Below, in pieces: positions 48,547-57,327 of a DNA stretch of 64,000 nt. Origin of the DNA: Aurantimonas sp. 22II-16-19i. Lineage in GTDB: Bacteria > Pseudomonadota > Alphaproteobacteria > Rhizobiales > Rhizobiaceae. The notes under the pieces were generated by a model. That model made no database searches. It was not told the origin of the DNA and saw only the letters and a program-made list of their open reading frames with translations. The stretch covers positions 372,001 to 436,000 of the forward strand of contig NZ_AQQS01000001.1 of assembly GCF_002088275.1 (NCBI RefSeq), given 5' to 3'. The position numbers and the translations under genes are program-made. Position 1 is the first letter of the stretch; every line of letters begins with the position of its first letter.

Positions 48547-49614
48547 TCACGGGGCGAAGTGCGGCGGATCGACCAGCGGTGCCCGCCTCAGCGCCGCAAG
48601 GTCGGCCGATCCGGTGCAGAAGCAGGCGATCCGCAGTTCCTCGACGACGCCGGAGAAATGCGCCACGGCCGCTTCCGCCGACCGGTCCGCCGCGGCCAGC
48701 GAAGCCGCCGCCTGGCCGCAGACATCCGCCCCCAGACGAATCGCCCTCGCCACGTCGAGGCCGGTCCTGATGCCGCCCGAACCGATCAGCATCGTCGCGG
48801 GACAGGCCGCCCGCACCGCCGCGATCGCCTGCGCCGTCGGAATGCCCCAGTCGGCGAAGACCATGGCGGTCTTGCGCAGACGGACATCCTCGGACCGTTC
48901 ACCCTCGACCGCGGCCCAGCTGGTGCCGCCGGCCCCGGCGACGTCGATCGCCGCGACGCCTGCCTCGACGAGGCGTCGCGCAAGCCGCGCCGAGATCCCT
49001 GCCCCCACTTCCTTGACGACGACCGGCACCGGAAGCTCGCGGGCGAGCGCTTCGATCCCGGCGAATATGCCCCGCCAGTCCGTGTCACCACCGGCCTGCA
49101 CGGCCTCCTGAAGGGGGTTCAGATGGACGATCAGCGCGTCGGCCGCGATCATGTCCACCGCCCGCATCGCCTCCTTCTGTCCGTAGCCGAGGCCGAGCTG
49201 CGCGGCCCCGACATTGGCCAGGATCGGCACGCTCGGCGCCAGCCTGCGCAGCGTCAGGTCGAGACCGCCGCTGGCCCTGCCCTCGATGGCGATCCGCTGC
49301 GAGCCGACGGCGAAGGCGATGCCGAGTTCTTCGGCGGCTTCCGCCAGATGGGCGTTGATCGTCGCCGCGCGCTCCGGACCGCCGGTCATCGAGGAGATCA
49401 GCAGCGGCGCCCTCAGCTGCTTGCCGAGAAAACCCGCCGACAGATCGATTTTGCCGAGGGCAAGCTCCGGCAGCGCGCTGTGCTCGAAGCGAATCGCCTC
49501 GAGACCGGAGGTGACGCGGTCGGTTCCACCCGCGCCGGCGAGCACGATGTCGATGTGGTCGCTCTTGCGACCGGAAATGTCGGTGCCTTTCGGCCGGTCG
49601 TGATGGTCGCTCAT
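48547..49614 (-). CDS. fni: Type 2 isopentenyl-diphosphate delta-isomerase
   Basis: An FMN- and NADPH-dependent isomerase of IPP and DMAPP, supplying the carotenoid pathway. The 355-residue TIM-barrel protein has the type-2 features KSDHIDIVL at the N terminus, [57 protein letters not shown] and [17 protein letters not shown], with [21 protein letters not shown] near the C terminus. ATG 49614; an open extension to 49695 lacks family sequence. It converges with cbbR (32-base gap) and is divergent from crtE. Also called idi2. Confidence 0.95.
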   Translation of the reverse strand: MSDHHDRPKGTDISGRKSDHIDIVLAGAGGTDRVTSGLEAIRFEHSALPELALGKIDLSAGFLGKQLRAPLLISSMTGGPERAATINAHLAEAAEELGIAFAVGSQRIAIEGRASGGLDLTLRRLAPSVPILANVGAAQLGLGYGQKEAMRAVDMIAADALIVHLNPLQEAVQAGGDTDWRGIFAGIEALARELPVPVVVKEVGAGISARLARRLVEAGVAAIDVAGAGGTSWAAVEGERSEDVRLRKTAMVFADWGIPTAQAIAAVRAACPATMLIGSGGIRTGLDVARAIRLGADVCGQAAASLAAADRSAEAAVAHFSGVVEELRIACFCTGSADLAALRRAPLVDPPHFAP

Positions 49615-49935
49615 CGCACTCTGGTCATCGAGGGTCGGGGTCCAATCGTCGCAGGCGGCGCGCCGGCCTCCCGCCGCGTCGTCGCCGTCTTCCAACAGCC
49701 CGCTTCATCAGTCCGCCATTGTCCATGGCGAAATCGTTTGCAACGATGTCCGGAACCCGGCTGGCACCATCGGCCGGGTTCAGCCCGGAGCCTGCGGGCT
49801 GCGATAAATGGCTGTCGGCAAGGCGCATTTCCCGTTATGAGTCGCGGCAGTCAGTTGCCGGGTACGAGGCATGGAGTTCAGGACGATCGTGGCAATCGGA
49901 GAATGCGCGTCTGACCGTCCGGGGGCAATCCCCCG
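49615..49935. promoter_or_regulatory. fni-crtE divergent region with hairpins
   Basis: No gene is present. A nine-base stem GAACCCGGC/GCCGGGTTC lies at 49753-49781, immediately followed by AGCCCG/CGGGCT at 49782-49800. AT-rich patches near 49728-49745 and 49803-49840 could hold the two divergent promoters. A third hairpin abuts the crtE start (listed separately). Confidence 0.5.
49920..49935 (+). promoter_or_regulatory. Hairpin covering the crtE ribosome site
   Basis: CGGGGG-CAAT-CCCCCG forms a perfect six-base stem ending one base before the ATG at 49936. Its GGGGG is the only Shine-Dalgarno-like sequence for that start, so it would be hidden when the stem forms. Either translation is structure-controlled, or the true start is the in-frame ATG at 49963. 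Confidence 0.5.
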
Positions 49936-50892
49936 ATGCATGCCGGCATCGTCGGTGATGCGATGACGCCGGACCTCAAGCGGAGCCTCGCTGCCCAGCG
50001 CGAGGTCATCGACGAACGGCTCGCCCGTCTCGTTCCCCGCGCCCTGCCGGGCCAGACGGCGCTCGACGAAGCCATTGCCGCCAGCGTTCTGGCCCCCGGC
50101 AAGCGCCTGCGACCGATGATGACGGTGCTGGTGGCGATGGATCTCGGCGGCGATGTCGACGTCGCGGTCGACGCCGGCTGCGCCATCGAGATGGTGCATG
50201 CCGCCTCGCTGACCCTCGACGACCTGCCCTCGATGGACGACGCCTCGCTGCGCCGCGGCCGGCCAGCCGTGCATGCGGCCTATGGCGAGGACGTCGCGAT
50301 CCTGGCGGCCATCGCAGCCCTCTCCGGCGCATTCGAGACGCTGGCGAAGCTGTCCGGCGCGAGCGACGCCGTGCGCTCGCAGAGCGTCGTGATCCTGACC
50401 AGGGCCGTGGGCGTTTCGGGCCTCGTCGCCGGCCAGCTGGCCGACCTGCGCGACGGTGCGCATCAGCGCGACGTGACGGACATCGCCGCGACCAACAGCC
50501 TGAAGACCGGCTCGCTGTTCTCGGCGGCGGTGGAGATCGGCGCGGTCGTCGCGGGCGCCGACCACGGCGTGCGGATCGCGCTGCGCAACTTCGCCACCGA
50601 ACTCGGCCACGCCTTCCAGCTGCTCGACGACCTGCTCGACCAGGACGCCAATGCCGGCCGCACCGGCAAGGACGTCGGCAAGGATATCGGCAAGTCGACC
50701 ATCGGTTCGGTCATCGGCAGCGAATCGGTGGTCGGACGGATCCGGGCTCACGTCGCCAGAGCGCACGATTTCCTGAACGAGTCCGTCGGGCCGAAGAGCT
50801 TGATGCATGGCTGCGTCGACTTCATCTTCCAGGAAGCGATGCCCGTCACCGAAGGCTCGTCCCTTCGCCAGCAGGACGTCGGCGCGCAATGA
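49936..50892 (+). CDS. crtE: Geranylgeranyl diphosphate synthase
   Basis: A prenyltransferase making C20 GGPP for phytoene synthesis. The 318-residue protein has APGKRLRPMMTVL, the first Asp-rich motif in SLTLDDLPSMDDASLRRGRPA, KTGSLFSAAVEIGA, and the second Asp-rich motif FQLLDDLLDQDA, followed by GKDVGKDIGKSTIGSV. ATG 49936 or 49963 (MTPDLKRSL) are both possible. It is followed by crtZ on the same strand after 73 bases. Confidence 0.94.
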   Translation: MHAGIVGDAMTPDLKRSLAAQREVIDERLARLVPRALPGQTALDEAIAASVLAPGKRLRPMMTVLVAMDLGGDVDVAVDAGCAIEMVHAASLTLDDLPSMDDASLRRGRPAVHAAYGEDVAILAAIAALSGAFETLAKLSGASDAVRSQSVVILTRAVGVSGLVAGQLADLRDGAHQRDVTDIAATNSLKTGSLFSAAVEIGAVVAGADHGVRIALRNFATELGHAFQLLDDLLDQDANAGRTGKDVGKDIGKSTIGSVIGSESVVGRIRAHVARAHDFLNESVGPKSLMHGCVDFIFQEAMPVTEGSSLRQQDVGAQ

Positions 50893-50965
50893 ACCTGCCA
50901 CGCTTCGGGCCGCGCCATCGGTGGAATGCTCCACCGATGCGGCGACGACCCGATGGGAGAGACGC

Positions 50966-51502
50966 ATGAGCCTGATGGAATATCTCGGCCTCGCCGCCGT
51001 CGCGATCTTCGTCTTCCTGGTGATGGAGGGCGTCGCCTGGGCGGCGCACAAATACATCATGCACGGGTTCGGCTGGGGCTGGCACAAGTCCCATCACGAG
51101 GAGACCGAAGGGCTCTTCGAGAAGAACGACCTCTATGCGGTGGTGTTCTCGGTCCTGTCGATCATTCTCTTCGTCGTCGCCTCCCAGGGCTATCCTCTGG
51201 TCGGCGCGGTCGCCATCGGCATCACGCTCTACGGCATCTTCTATTTCGTCGTCCATGACGGGCTGGTGCACCAGCGCTGGCCGTTCCGCGCCATCCCCCA
51301 TCGCGGCTATGCCAAGCGCCTCGTCCAGGCCCATCGGCTGCACCACGCGGTCGAGGGCAAGGATGGCTGCGTCTCGTTCGGCTTCCTCTATGCCCCGCCG
51401 GTGGAGAGCCTCTCGGCGGAGCTGCGGCGCCGCGGCACCGTCGCTGCCGAGCGGCAGGCGCGCAAGAGCGAGCGGTCAGAGAGCCGTTCGACGGTCGCCT
51501 GA
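50966..51502 (+). CDS. crtZ: Beta-carotene hydroxylase CrtZ
   Basis: A di-iron membrane hydroxylase adding 3/3'-OH to beta-carotene, giving zeaxanthin. The 178-residue protein carries the histidine boxes AAHKYIMHGFGWGWHKSHHE, HDGLVHQRWPF and AHRLHHAVEGKDG, plus hydrophobic segments at about 5-25 and 50-95. ATG 50966 with GGGAGA upstream. The last 27 bases overlap the 3' end of convergent crtB, and the C-terminal tail (RRGTVAAERQARKSERSES) is polar and basic. Confidence 0.96.
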   Translation: MSLMEYLGLAAVAIFVFLVMEGVAWAAHKYIMHGFGWGWHKSHHEETEGLFEKNDLYAVVFSVLSIILFVVASQGYPLVGAVAIGITLYGIFYFVVHDGLVHQRWPFRAIPHRGYAKRLVQAHRLHHAVEGKDGCVSFGFLYAPPVESLSAELRRRGTVAAERQARKSERSESRSTVA

Positions 51503-52501
51503 CGACTGCTCCTCGTCCGCCGGTCGCCCGCGCGGCCGTGTCCACAGTTCCGATGGCCGCCGCGACGGCCATGGCGTCCTGGTGACCACCACCTTCGTCG
51601 CTCCGAGAGCGACATGGCGCAGCTTGGCGGCCTTGCCGGTCGACTGCCGGGTTCCGTAGGCCGAGGCGCCCCGTGCCTTGAGGTCGATCCCGATCTGTCG
51701 ATAGACGCCGTGGGCCATGGCCACCGCCCAGGCGGAGCGGGCAGGCAAGGCGCCAAGGCCGACGAAGGCCGAGCGGTAATAGGGCTCGGCGAGATCGACC
51801 AGCCGCCCGGCCACCCCCGCTACGGCTTGCCTGTGGGCGGGATCGGCGAGATCCTCGGCGCGCAGCCCCGCCTCGGCCAGCCAGGCGTCCGGAACATAGA
51901 CGCGGTCGGCGCGGGCATCCTCGACGATGTCGCGAGCGATGTTCGTCAGCTGGAAGGCGATACCGAGATCGCTCGCCCGGTCGAGTGCCACCTCGTGCCG
52001 CGCGCCCATGATCAGCGCCATCATCACCCCGACCACCCCGGCGACCCGGTAGCAGTAGCCGAGCGTCGCTTCGATGGTCTCGTAGCGCTCGCCGCCGACA
52101 TCCATGCGATAGCCTTCGAGATGCTCAACCAACAGCCGCCGCGGCAACGCGTGGCGATGCACCACGTCGGCGACCGACAGAAAAGCCGGATCGAGCGCCG
52201 TTTCGCCGTCGAGGGCTCGCATCGTGTCGATGACGATCCGGTTGAGCCGCTCCATCGGCTCGGCGAGCTCCGCCACGGGGCGGCGGGTGAAGCCGAGCTG
52301 CTGGCCGTCGATCACGTCGTCGCAGTGGCGGCACCAGGCATAGAGCATCATAGCGCTGCGTCGGATCTCCGGCGAGAACAGCCGCGCGGCAGCGGCAAAG
52401 CTCTTCGATCCCCTGGCGATCGTAGCCTCCGCCAGGGCGGCAAGCTCCTCCCTGTCAGCCCTGGCGAGCGGCGGATGCGTCGGATCGGTTGCGAGCGACA
52501 T
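51476..52501 (-). CDS. crtB: Phytoene synthase
   Basis: Condenses two GGPP into 15-cis-phytoene, the committed carotenoid step. The 341-residue protein has GSKSFAAAARLFSPEIRRSAMMLYAWCRHCDDVIDG (first Asp-rich motif DDVID), YCYRVAGVVGVMM, and FQLTNIARDIVEDARADRVYVP (second Asp-rich motif). The ATG at 52501 lies 4 bases after the crtI stop. Its 3' end overlaps crtZ by 27 bases on the opposite strand; the extra C-terminal tail (TRPRGRPADEEQSSGDRRTAL) is encoded in and beyond that overlap. Confidence 0.96.
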   Translation of the reverse strand: MSLATDPTHPPLARADREELAALAEATIARGSKSFAAAARLFSPEIRRSAMMLYAWCRHCDDVIDGQQLGFTRRPVAELAEPMERLNRIVIDTMRALDGETALDPAFLSVADVVHRHALPRRLLVEHLEGYRMDVGGERYETIEATLGYCYRVAGVVGVMMALIMGARHEVALDRASDLGIAFQLTNIARDIVEDARADRVYVPDAWLAEAGLRAEDLADPAHRQAVAGVAGRLVDLAEPYYRSAFVGLGALPARSAWAVAMAHGVYRQIGIDLKARGASAYGTRQSTGKAAKLRHVALGATKVVVTRTPWPSRRPSELWTRPRGRPADEEQSSGDRRTAL

Positions 52502-52505
52502 CGGT

Positions 52506-54032
52506 TCAGTCCGCAAGGTCCGCGATCATCAGCCCGGCGGTCGCCTTGGCCGAGCCGACGACCCCCGGAACGCCGGCGCCGGGATGGGTTCCCGCTCCGA
52601 CGAAGTAGAGATTGGGGATCACGTCGTCGCGGTTGTGCGGCCGGAACCAGGCGCTCTGGGTGAGCACCGGATCGAGCGAGAAGGCCGAGCCGAGATGCGC
52701 GTTCAGCTCGGACTTGAAGTCGGCCGGCGTGAAGATCCGGCAGGTGGCCAAATCGGCTTTCAGGCCGGGGATGTAGCGCGCCTCGAGATAGTCGAGGATG
52801 CGGTCGCGGTAGAGCGGCCCCTCCTTCTCCCAGTCGATGTCGGCATTGCCGAGATGGGGCACCGGCGAGAGCACGTAGAATGCCCCTGCCCCGTCCGGAG
52901 CCAGGGACGGATCGGTGACGCAAGGGTTGTGCAGATAGAGGGAAAAGTCTCCGGGCAGGTCCTTGCCGTTGAAGATCTCCGAAATCAGCTCCCGGTAGCG
53001 CGCGCCGAAGCACACCGTGTGGTGGCGGATATCCGGCCGGTGGGTCTTGAGGCCGAAATAGATGACGAAGAGCGACATGGAAAACCGCTTCTTCTTCAGT
53101 CGCTTCGCCTCCGAGACGCCGCGCCCGCTGGTGCCCATGAGGCCGCCATAGGTGTGGACGACATCGGCATTGGAGGCGACGCAGTCGGCCGCGAGCCGGC
53201 GCCCGTCCTTCAGCCGGACGCCCGACGCCCGACCCTTCTCCATCTCGATCTCGGCGACCTCGGCGGACAGCTCGATCCGCCCGCCGATGTCGGTGAAGAG
53301 CTTCACCAGGCCGGCGACCAGCGCGCCGGTGCCGCCGCGGGCGAACCAGACCCCCCATTGCCGCTCCAGCGCATGAATCAGCGCGTAGATCGACGAAGTC
53401 GCGAAGGGATTGCCGCCGACCAGCAGCGAATGGAACGAGAAAGTCTGGCGCAGCTGTTCGTCCTGGATGAAGTCCGCGACCTTGGCGTAGACGCTCTTCC
53501 ACGCCTGCAGCCGGGCGAGCTGGGGCCCGGCGCGGATCATGTCGCGGAAGGACAGGAACGGCACGGTACCGAGCTTCTCGTAGCCTTCCCGGAAGACGTC
53601 CTTGGAATAGGCGAGGAAGCGGCGGTAGCCCTCGACGTCGGCGGGATTGAAGTCGAGGATCTGCCGGTCGAGCTCGGCCTGGTCGTTGACGTAGTCGAAG
53701 AAGCGGCCGTCCTCCCAGCACAGCCGGTAGAAGGGCGAGACCGGCAGCAGCTCGACATAGTCGGCCATCTTGCGGCCGGCAGCCGTAAACAGCTCCTCCA
53801 GCGCCGACGGATCGGTGATCACCGTCGGCCCGGCGTCGAAGACGTAGCCGGCATCCTCGTAGACGTAAGCCCGCCCGCCGGGCTTGTCGCGCTTTTCGAC
53901 CAGCACGGTGTCGAAGCCCGCCGCCTGCAGGCGGATCGCCAGGGCGATGCCGCCGAAGCCGGCGCCGATCACCACGGCACGGCGACGGCCACCGGGCCGC
54001 TCCTCCGGAAATCGCTCGATGACCGCGTTCAT
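52506..54032 (-). CDS. crtI: Phytoene desaturase CrtI
   Basis: A FAD-dependent desaturase converting phytoene to lycopene in four steps. The 508-residue protein has the Rossmann start AVVIGAGFGGIALAIRLQAAG, FDTVLVEKRDKPGGRAYVYEDAGYVFDAGPTVITDP, and the C-terminal CrtI signature PHNRDDVIPNLYFVGAGTHPGAGVPGVVGSAK. The ATG overlaps the crtY stop (ATGA, 54029-54032) and crtB starts 4 bases after its own stop, so the operon is tightly coupled. Confidence 0.97.
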   Translation of the reverse strand: MNAVIERFPEERPGGRRRAVVIGAGFGGIALAIRLQAAGFDTVLVEKRDKPGGRAYVYEDAGYVFDAGPTVITDPSALEELFTAAGRKMADYVELLPVSPFYRLCWEDGRFFDYVNDQAELDRQILDFNPADVEGYRRFLAYSKDVFREGYEKLGTVPFLSFRDMIRAGPQLARLQAWKSVYAKVADFIQDEQLRQTFSFHSLLVGGNPFATSSIYALIHALERQWGVWFARGGTGALVAGLVKLFTDIGGRIELSAEVAEIEMEKGRASGVRLKDGRRLAADCVASNADVVHTYGGLMGTSGRGVSEAKRLKKKRFSMSLFVIYFGLKTHRPDIRHHTVCFGARYRELISEIFNGKDLPGDFSLYLHNPCVTDPSLAPDGAGAFYVLSPVPHLGNADIDWEKEGPLYRDRILDYLEARYIPGLKADLATCRIFTPADFKSELNAHLGSAFSLDPVLTQSAWFRPHNRDDVIPNLYFVGAGTHPGAGVPGVVGSAKATAGLMIADLAD

Positions 54033-55210
54033 GCCAGTTCTCCCGTCAGTCCGTGGCGGGCGAGAACCCGGATCGCATTGCCGAAAGGTACGGGCGGCTT
54101 GCCGGTGAGGATGCGCAGCTTGTCGCGGGTGCGCAGGCGGGCGGCGTAGAACCGAGCGACCAGCGGCGCGTCGAGCCGGTAGAAGTGTTCGAGGATGCGG
54201 TAGCGCTGGGAGGCGTCGCCGGCAAAATACAGAAGCCGGTTCAGCATGCGGAAGAAGCCCCGCGCCTTCCAGGTGTCGACGGAGTGGCGGCGGGTCTCGG
54301 CATAGAGCCCGTCCGCCGTGTGCTCGGGCAGGCCGGCGATGCGGTCGGCGAGCTTCACCGCGTCGGGCAGCGAATAGCCGGTGGTCGGATGGAACAGGCC
54401 GGCGGCAAGGCCCGAGGCTGCAACCCCGGCCTTGTCGTTCCAGAAGGCCTCGATGTCCCCGTCGATGGCGATCGGCAGGATGCCCTCCTCCTCGCGCAGG
54501 ATCCCGGCCGGCTGCCAGTCATGCGCAGCCATGTAGTCGCCGATCGAGGCGGCGAGCCGGGCGCGATCGAGTTCGGCGCCGTCGGCATAGTAGGTGTCCT
54601 CGATCAGGAGGCGGGTGTCCGTCAGCGGCAGGAGATAGACGAAGCGGTAGCCGTCGGCCTGCGGAACCGTCGCATCCATGATCACCGGGCGGTCGACGCC
54701 ATGCGGCGCGCGCATCTCGATCTCCTGGCCGAGGAACTTCTGGAAGCCGAGGCGCATATGCCGGCTCGGTGCGTGGCCGCGGCCGTCGACGACTGCGCCG
54801 GCCGTCACCGTCGAGCCGTCTTCGAGGACGACCGAGCGGGGCGTCACCGCCCTGACGGGCGCGTTGCAGCGGATCGAGCCGCCGAGGCGTTCCTCCAGCA
54901 ACTCCCGGAAGCGCTCCGAGGCGACGCTGCGATAGCCGGTGCCGAGGCTCTTGCGGCGGTTCGGGAAGCGGACCTCGTTGTCCTGCCAGGCATAGGTGAC
55001 GAAGGGCTTCATCCAGCCGTGTTCGGCCGGTGTCAGGTCGCCCTCGTGAAAGGACCAGGTGTGATTGCCGCCGACCGCAGGCCCGGCCTCGAACATGGCG
55101 ACCCTGAGATCGGGACGCAGTTCCTTCAGCCGCCAGGCGATTAGCCCGTTGGCGAGCCCCCCGCCGACGAGAGCGATATCGACGCCGTCAATGGCGGCCA
55201 TGCATCCCAT
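54029..55210 (-). CDS. crtY: Lycopene beta-cyclase CrtY
   Basis: Cyclises lycopene to beta-carotene. The 393-residue protein has the dinucleotide-binding IALVGGGLANGLIAWRLKE, GNHTWSFHEGDL, VVDGRGHAPS, LIEDTYYADGAELD and ASGLAAGLFHPTTGYSLPDAVKLAD, all CrtY-type (not CrtL) features. ATG 55210 has AAGG upstream; a second ATG at 55201 is possible. It overlaps the crtX 3' end by 23 bases and crtI by 4. Confidence 0.96.
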   Translation of the reverse strand: MGCMAAIDGVDIALVGGGLANGLIAWRLKELRPDLRVAMFEAGPAVGGNHTWSFHEGDLTPAEHGWMKPFVTYAWQDNEVRFPNRRKSLGTGYRSVASERFRELLEERLGGSIRCNAPVRAVTPRSVVLEDGSTVTAGAVVDGRGHAPSRHMRLGFQKFLGQEIEMRAPHGVDRPVIMDATVPQADGYRFVYLLPLTDTRLLIEDTYYADGAELDRARLAASIGDYMAAHDWQPAGILREEEGILPIAIDGDIEAFWNDKAGVAASGLAAGLFHPTTGYSLPDAVKLADRIAGLPEHTADGLYAETRRHSVDTWKARGFFRMLNRLLYFAGDASQRYRILEHFYRLDAPLVARFYAARLRTRDKLRILTGKPPVPFGNAIRVLARHGLTGELA

Positions 55211-56477
55211 GCCCTTCTGGTCGCTCCTCCCCCATGGAGGCCTTCAGCACCGCTTCGACGAGGTCGGCTGCGAGGGTCGATCCGCCGGCCCTTGCAACGT
55301 CGCCCCCGATCCGGCGTGCATTGTCAGTGAAACTAGCTTGTATCAGCAAACGCTCAAGGCGGCTTGCGATCGAACGCACGGACAAATGGCCGCGCGTCAG
55401 CCTCTCGCCGACGCCATGATGGACGATGCGGGCGGCGATCCCCGGCTGGTCGAAGGCCATCGGTATCGCCAGCATGGGCTTGCCCGCCTCCAGTGCGTCG
55501 AGCACGGTGTTCATGCCGGCATGGGTGACGCAGACATCGGCCTCTCGCAGCATCGCCTGCTGGGGCAGAAAATCGGTCACCAGTGCAGCGTCGATGGTCG
55601 CGGCCTCGGCGGGGCCGAGCCGGCCGCAATGGGCGACGACGCAATCGGCACCGACGAGACGGGAGGCTTCGGCGATCTTGCGGAACAGCCGCAGCCGGTG
55701 CCCCTGGAGCGTGCCGAAGGAGGCGAACACCAGCGGCCGGACCGGATCGCGCCGGATCGGCAAGGCCGGCGCCTCCCTTCGCATCGCCCGGATCGGCCCG
55801 ACCCCGTGGCGGATCGGCGACGGCTGGCGCGGGAAGTCGAAGCTCTCGACCATCTGGCTGATCTGGCAGGTCGCGGACAGGCAATCGGCCAGCGACCGGC
55901 GTTCGGAAAGCTGGAATGTCTCGGCCCAGCGGGCGATCGTCCGGTTCTGGCGGGCGAGCAGCAGGTCGGCGACCATGACGCCGCCGCGGTTGCGCTTCAG
56001 CCCGGCCTCGCTCGCATCATAGGGCCAGCCGAGAAACGGCAGCGGCACCGCCGGATCGTCATGGATGGGCAGCGCCGACGCCACCGACACCAACGGCAGG
56101 TGGAGATGGCCCGCCACGAGGCCCGCCGCCGGCTCCATCTGGTCGCCGATGATCGCGTCGATCTTCAGGTCCCGGCAAAGTGCCGGCGCCTCGCGGCAGA
56201 GTTCGTCGGTGAGACGGGCGGAATCGCGCACGGTGCGCAGCACCGACAGGCCGCCGCCGCCAGCGGCGGCGCGCGTCGTCAGCCGGTCCAGATCCGCGCG
56301 GGAGCGCTGGCCGACTTCATGGACGGTGATGCCCGATCCGCCGGTGATCATTCCCGCTGCACCGCCATTGACGATGAAGTGAAGGACATGGCCGCGTCGC
56401 ACGAGTTCCGCCGCCAGCGTCTCGAACAGCCGCAAATGGCTGTAATAGGGGGGACAGACGACGGCGAAACGGGTCAT
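55188..56477 (-). CDS. crtX: Zeaxanthin glucosyltransferase CrtX
   Basis: A GT1-family enzyme adding glucose from UDP-glucose to the zeaxanthin hydroxyls. The 429-residue protein starts TRFAVVCPPYYSHLRLFETLAAELVRRGH and has the nucleotide-sugar signature VTHAGMNTVLDALEAGKPMLAIPMAFDQPGIAARI. The ATG 56477 fits the family start; the frame extends to 56576 with no homology. First gene of crtX-crtY-crtI-crtB. Its start codon overlaps an opposite-strand ATG of the DUF2585 frame. Confidence 0.94.
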   Translation of the reverse strand: MTRFAVVCPPYYSHLRLFETLAAELVRRGHVLHFIVNGGAAGMITGGSGITVHEVGQRSRADLDRLTTRAAAGGGGLSVLRTVRDSARLTDELCREAPALCRDLKIDAIIGDQMEPAAGLVAGHLHLPLVSVASALPIHDDPAVPLPFLGWPYDASEAGLKRNRGGVMVADLLLARQNRTIARWAETFQLSERRSLADCLSATCQISQMVESFDFPRQPSPIRHGVGPIRAMRREAPALPIRRDPVRPLVFASFGTLQGHRLRLFRKIAEASRLVGADCVVAHCGRLGPAEAATIDAALVTDFLPQQAMLREADVCVTHAGMNTVLDALEAGKPMLAIPMAFDQPGIAARIVHHGVGERLTRGHLSVRSIASRLERLLIQASFTDNARRIGGDVARAGGSTLAADLVEAVLKASMGEERPEGHGMHGRH

Positions 56478-57252
56478 GGGAACGAACTTCGGGGCAGTCG
56501 GCGACTTGAACGACGCGGCGATTGCGACATCCTTAGGCCATAGCCGACCCGCGCGCCATTCCATCCCTCTTCCCATTCAAGATGATAAAGCCTTGACACT
56601 GCTGTTCGATCGCAGACGGCAGGCGCCACGACGCCTGCTCCAGGAGCCTGCCGGGGTCGCGGGTTGCGCCGCCGAACCGACGCCCGATCGTCCGGCGTTC
56701 CGCTCCGAGGCGGCGATCTTCCGGTCCCAGGGCGTCAGTCTCGCCGCAGCCGCCCTGGTGTTCGCCGCGCTGGTGGCTTGGCTGCGCATCGTCGACCGAC
56801 CGTGGATCTGTCCCTGCGGCGTCGTCGCACTCTGGCAGGGCGAGCTGAGCCAGGCGCAGAACAGCCAGCAGTTCTCCGACTGGTATTCGGCGCTTCACGT
56901 CATCTTCGGCATGGCACTCTTCGGCTTCGTCGCCCGCATGGCGCCGCGCTGGCCGCTGGCGAAGCGCGCCGTCCTCGCCGTCGCCTCGAGCGCCGCCTGG
57001 GAGGCGATGGAAAACACCCCCGCCCTCATCGCCATGTTCAGCCATTCGCCGGATGCGCCGGACTATTTCGGCGATTCGATCCTCAATGCGACCGGCGACA
57101 CGATCTTCGTCCTCGCCGGCTTCTTCGCGGCCTCGAAGCTGCCCGCCTGGGCAACGGTGCTTCTGGCCATCGGGCTCGATCTGGTCGTCGAAGTGGCGAT
57201 CGGCGACGGGTTCGTCCTGGGCACGCTGAGGCTGCTGCGCATCGCCGGCTGA
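56476..57252 (+). CDS. DUF2585 (UPF0314) family membrane protein
   Basis: A rhizobial membrane protein family of unknown function. The recognisable part starts near residue 85 with a membrane helix (SLAAAALVFAALVAWLRIV) and the conserved RPWICPCGVVALWQGELSQAQNSQQFSDWYSALHVIFG, then SSAAWEAMENTPALI, SPDAPDYFGDSILNATGDTIFVL and a final hydrophobic stretch. The family is about 190 residues, so the 85-residue N-terminal extension is suspect: ATG 56476 overlaps the crtX start on the other strand, and the true start may be the TTG at 56593 or another non-ATG codon. Confidence 0.8.
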   Translation: MGTNFGAVGDLNDAAIATSLGHSRPARHSIPLPIQDDKALTLLFDRRRQAPRRLLQEPAGVAGCAAEPTPDRPAFRSEAAIFRSQGVSLAAAALVFAALVAWLRIVDRPWICPCGVVALWQGELSQAQNSQQFSDWYSALHVIFGMALFGFVARMAPRWPLAKRAVLAVASSAAWEAMENTPALIAMFSHSPDAPDYFGDSILNATGDTIFVLAGFFAASKLPAWATVLLAIGLDLVVEVAIGDGFVLGTLRLLRIAG

Positions 57253-57327
57253 GGGCTGCAGGGCCGACCGCTCCTCTCCCGCACGTCGAAACGCCCGCAG
57301 TCTAGGCAGGCGGAGGTTCTGCGCCAG

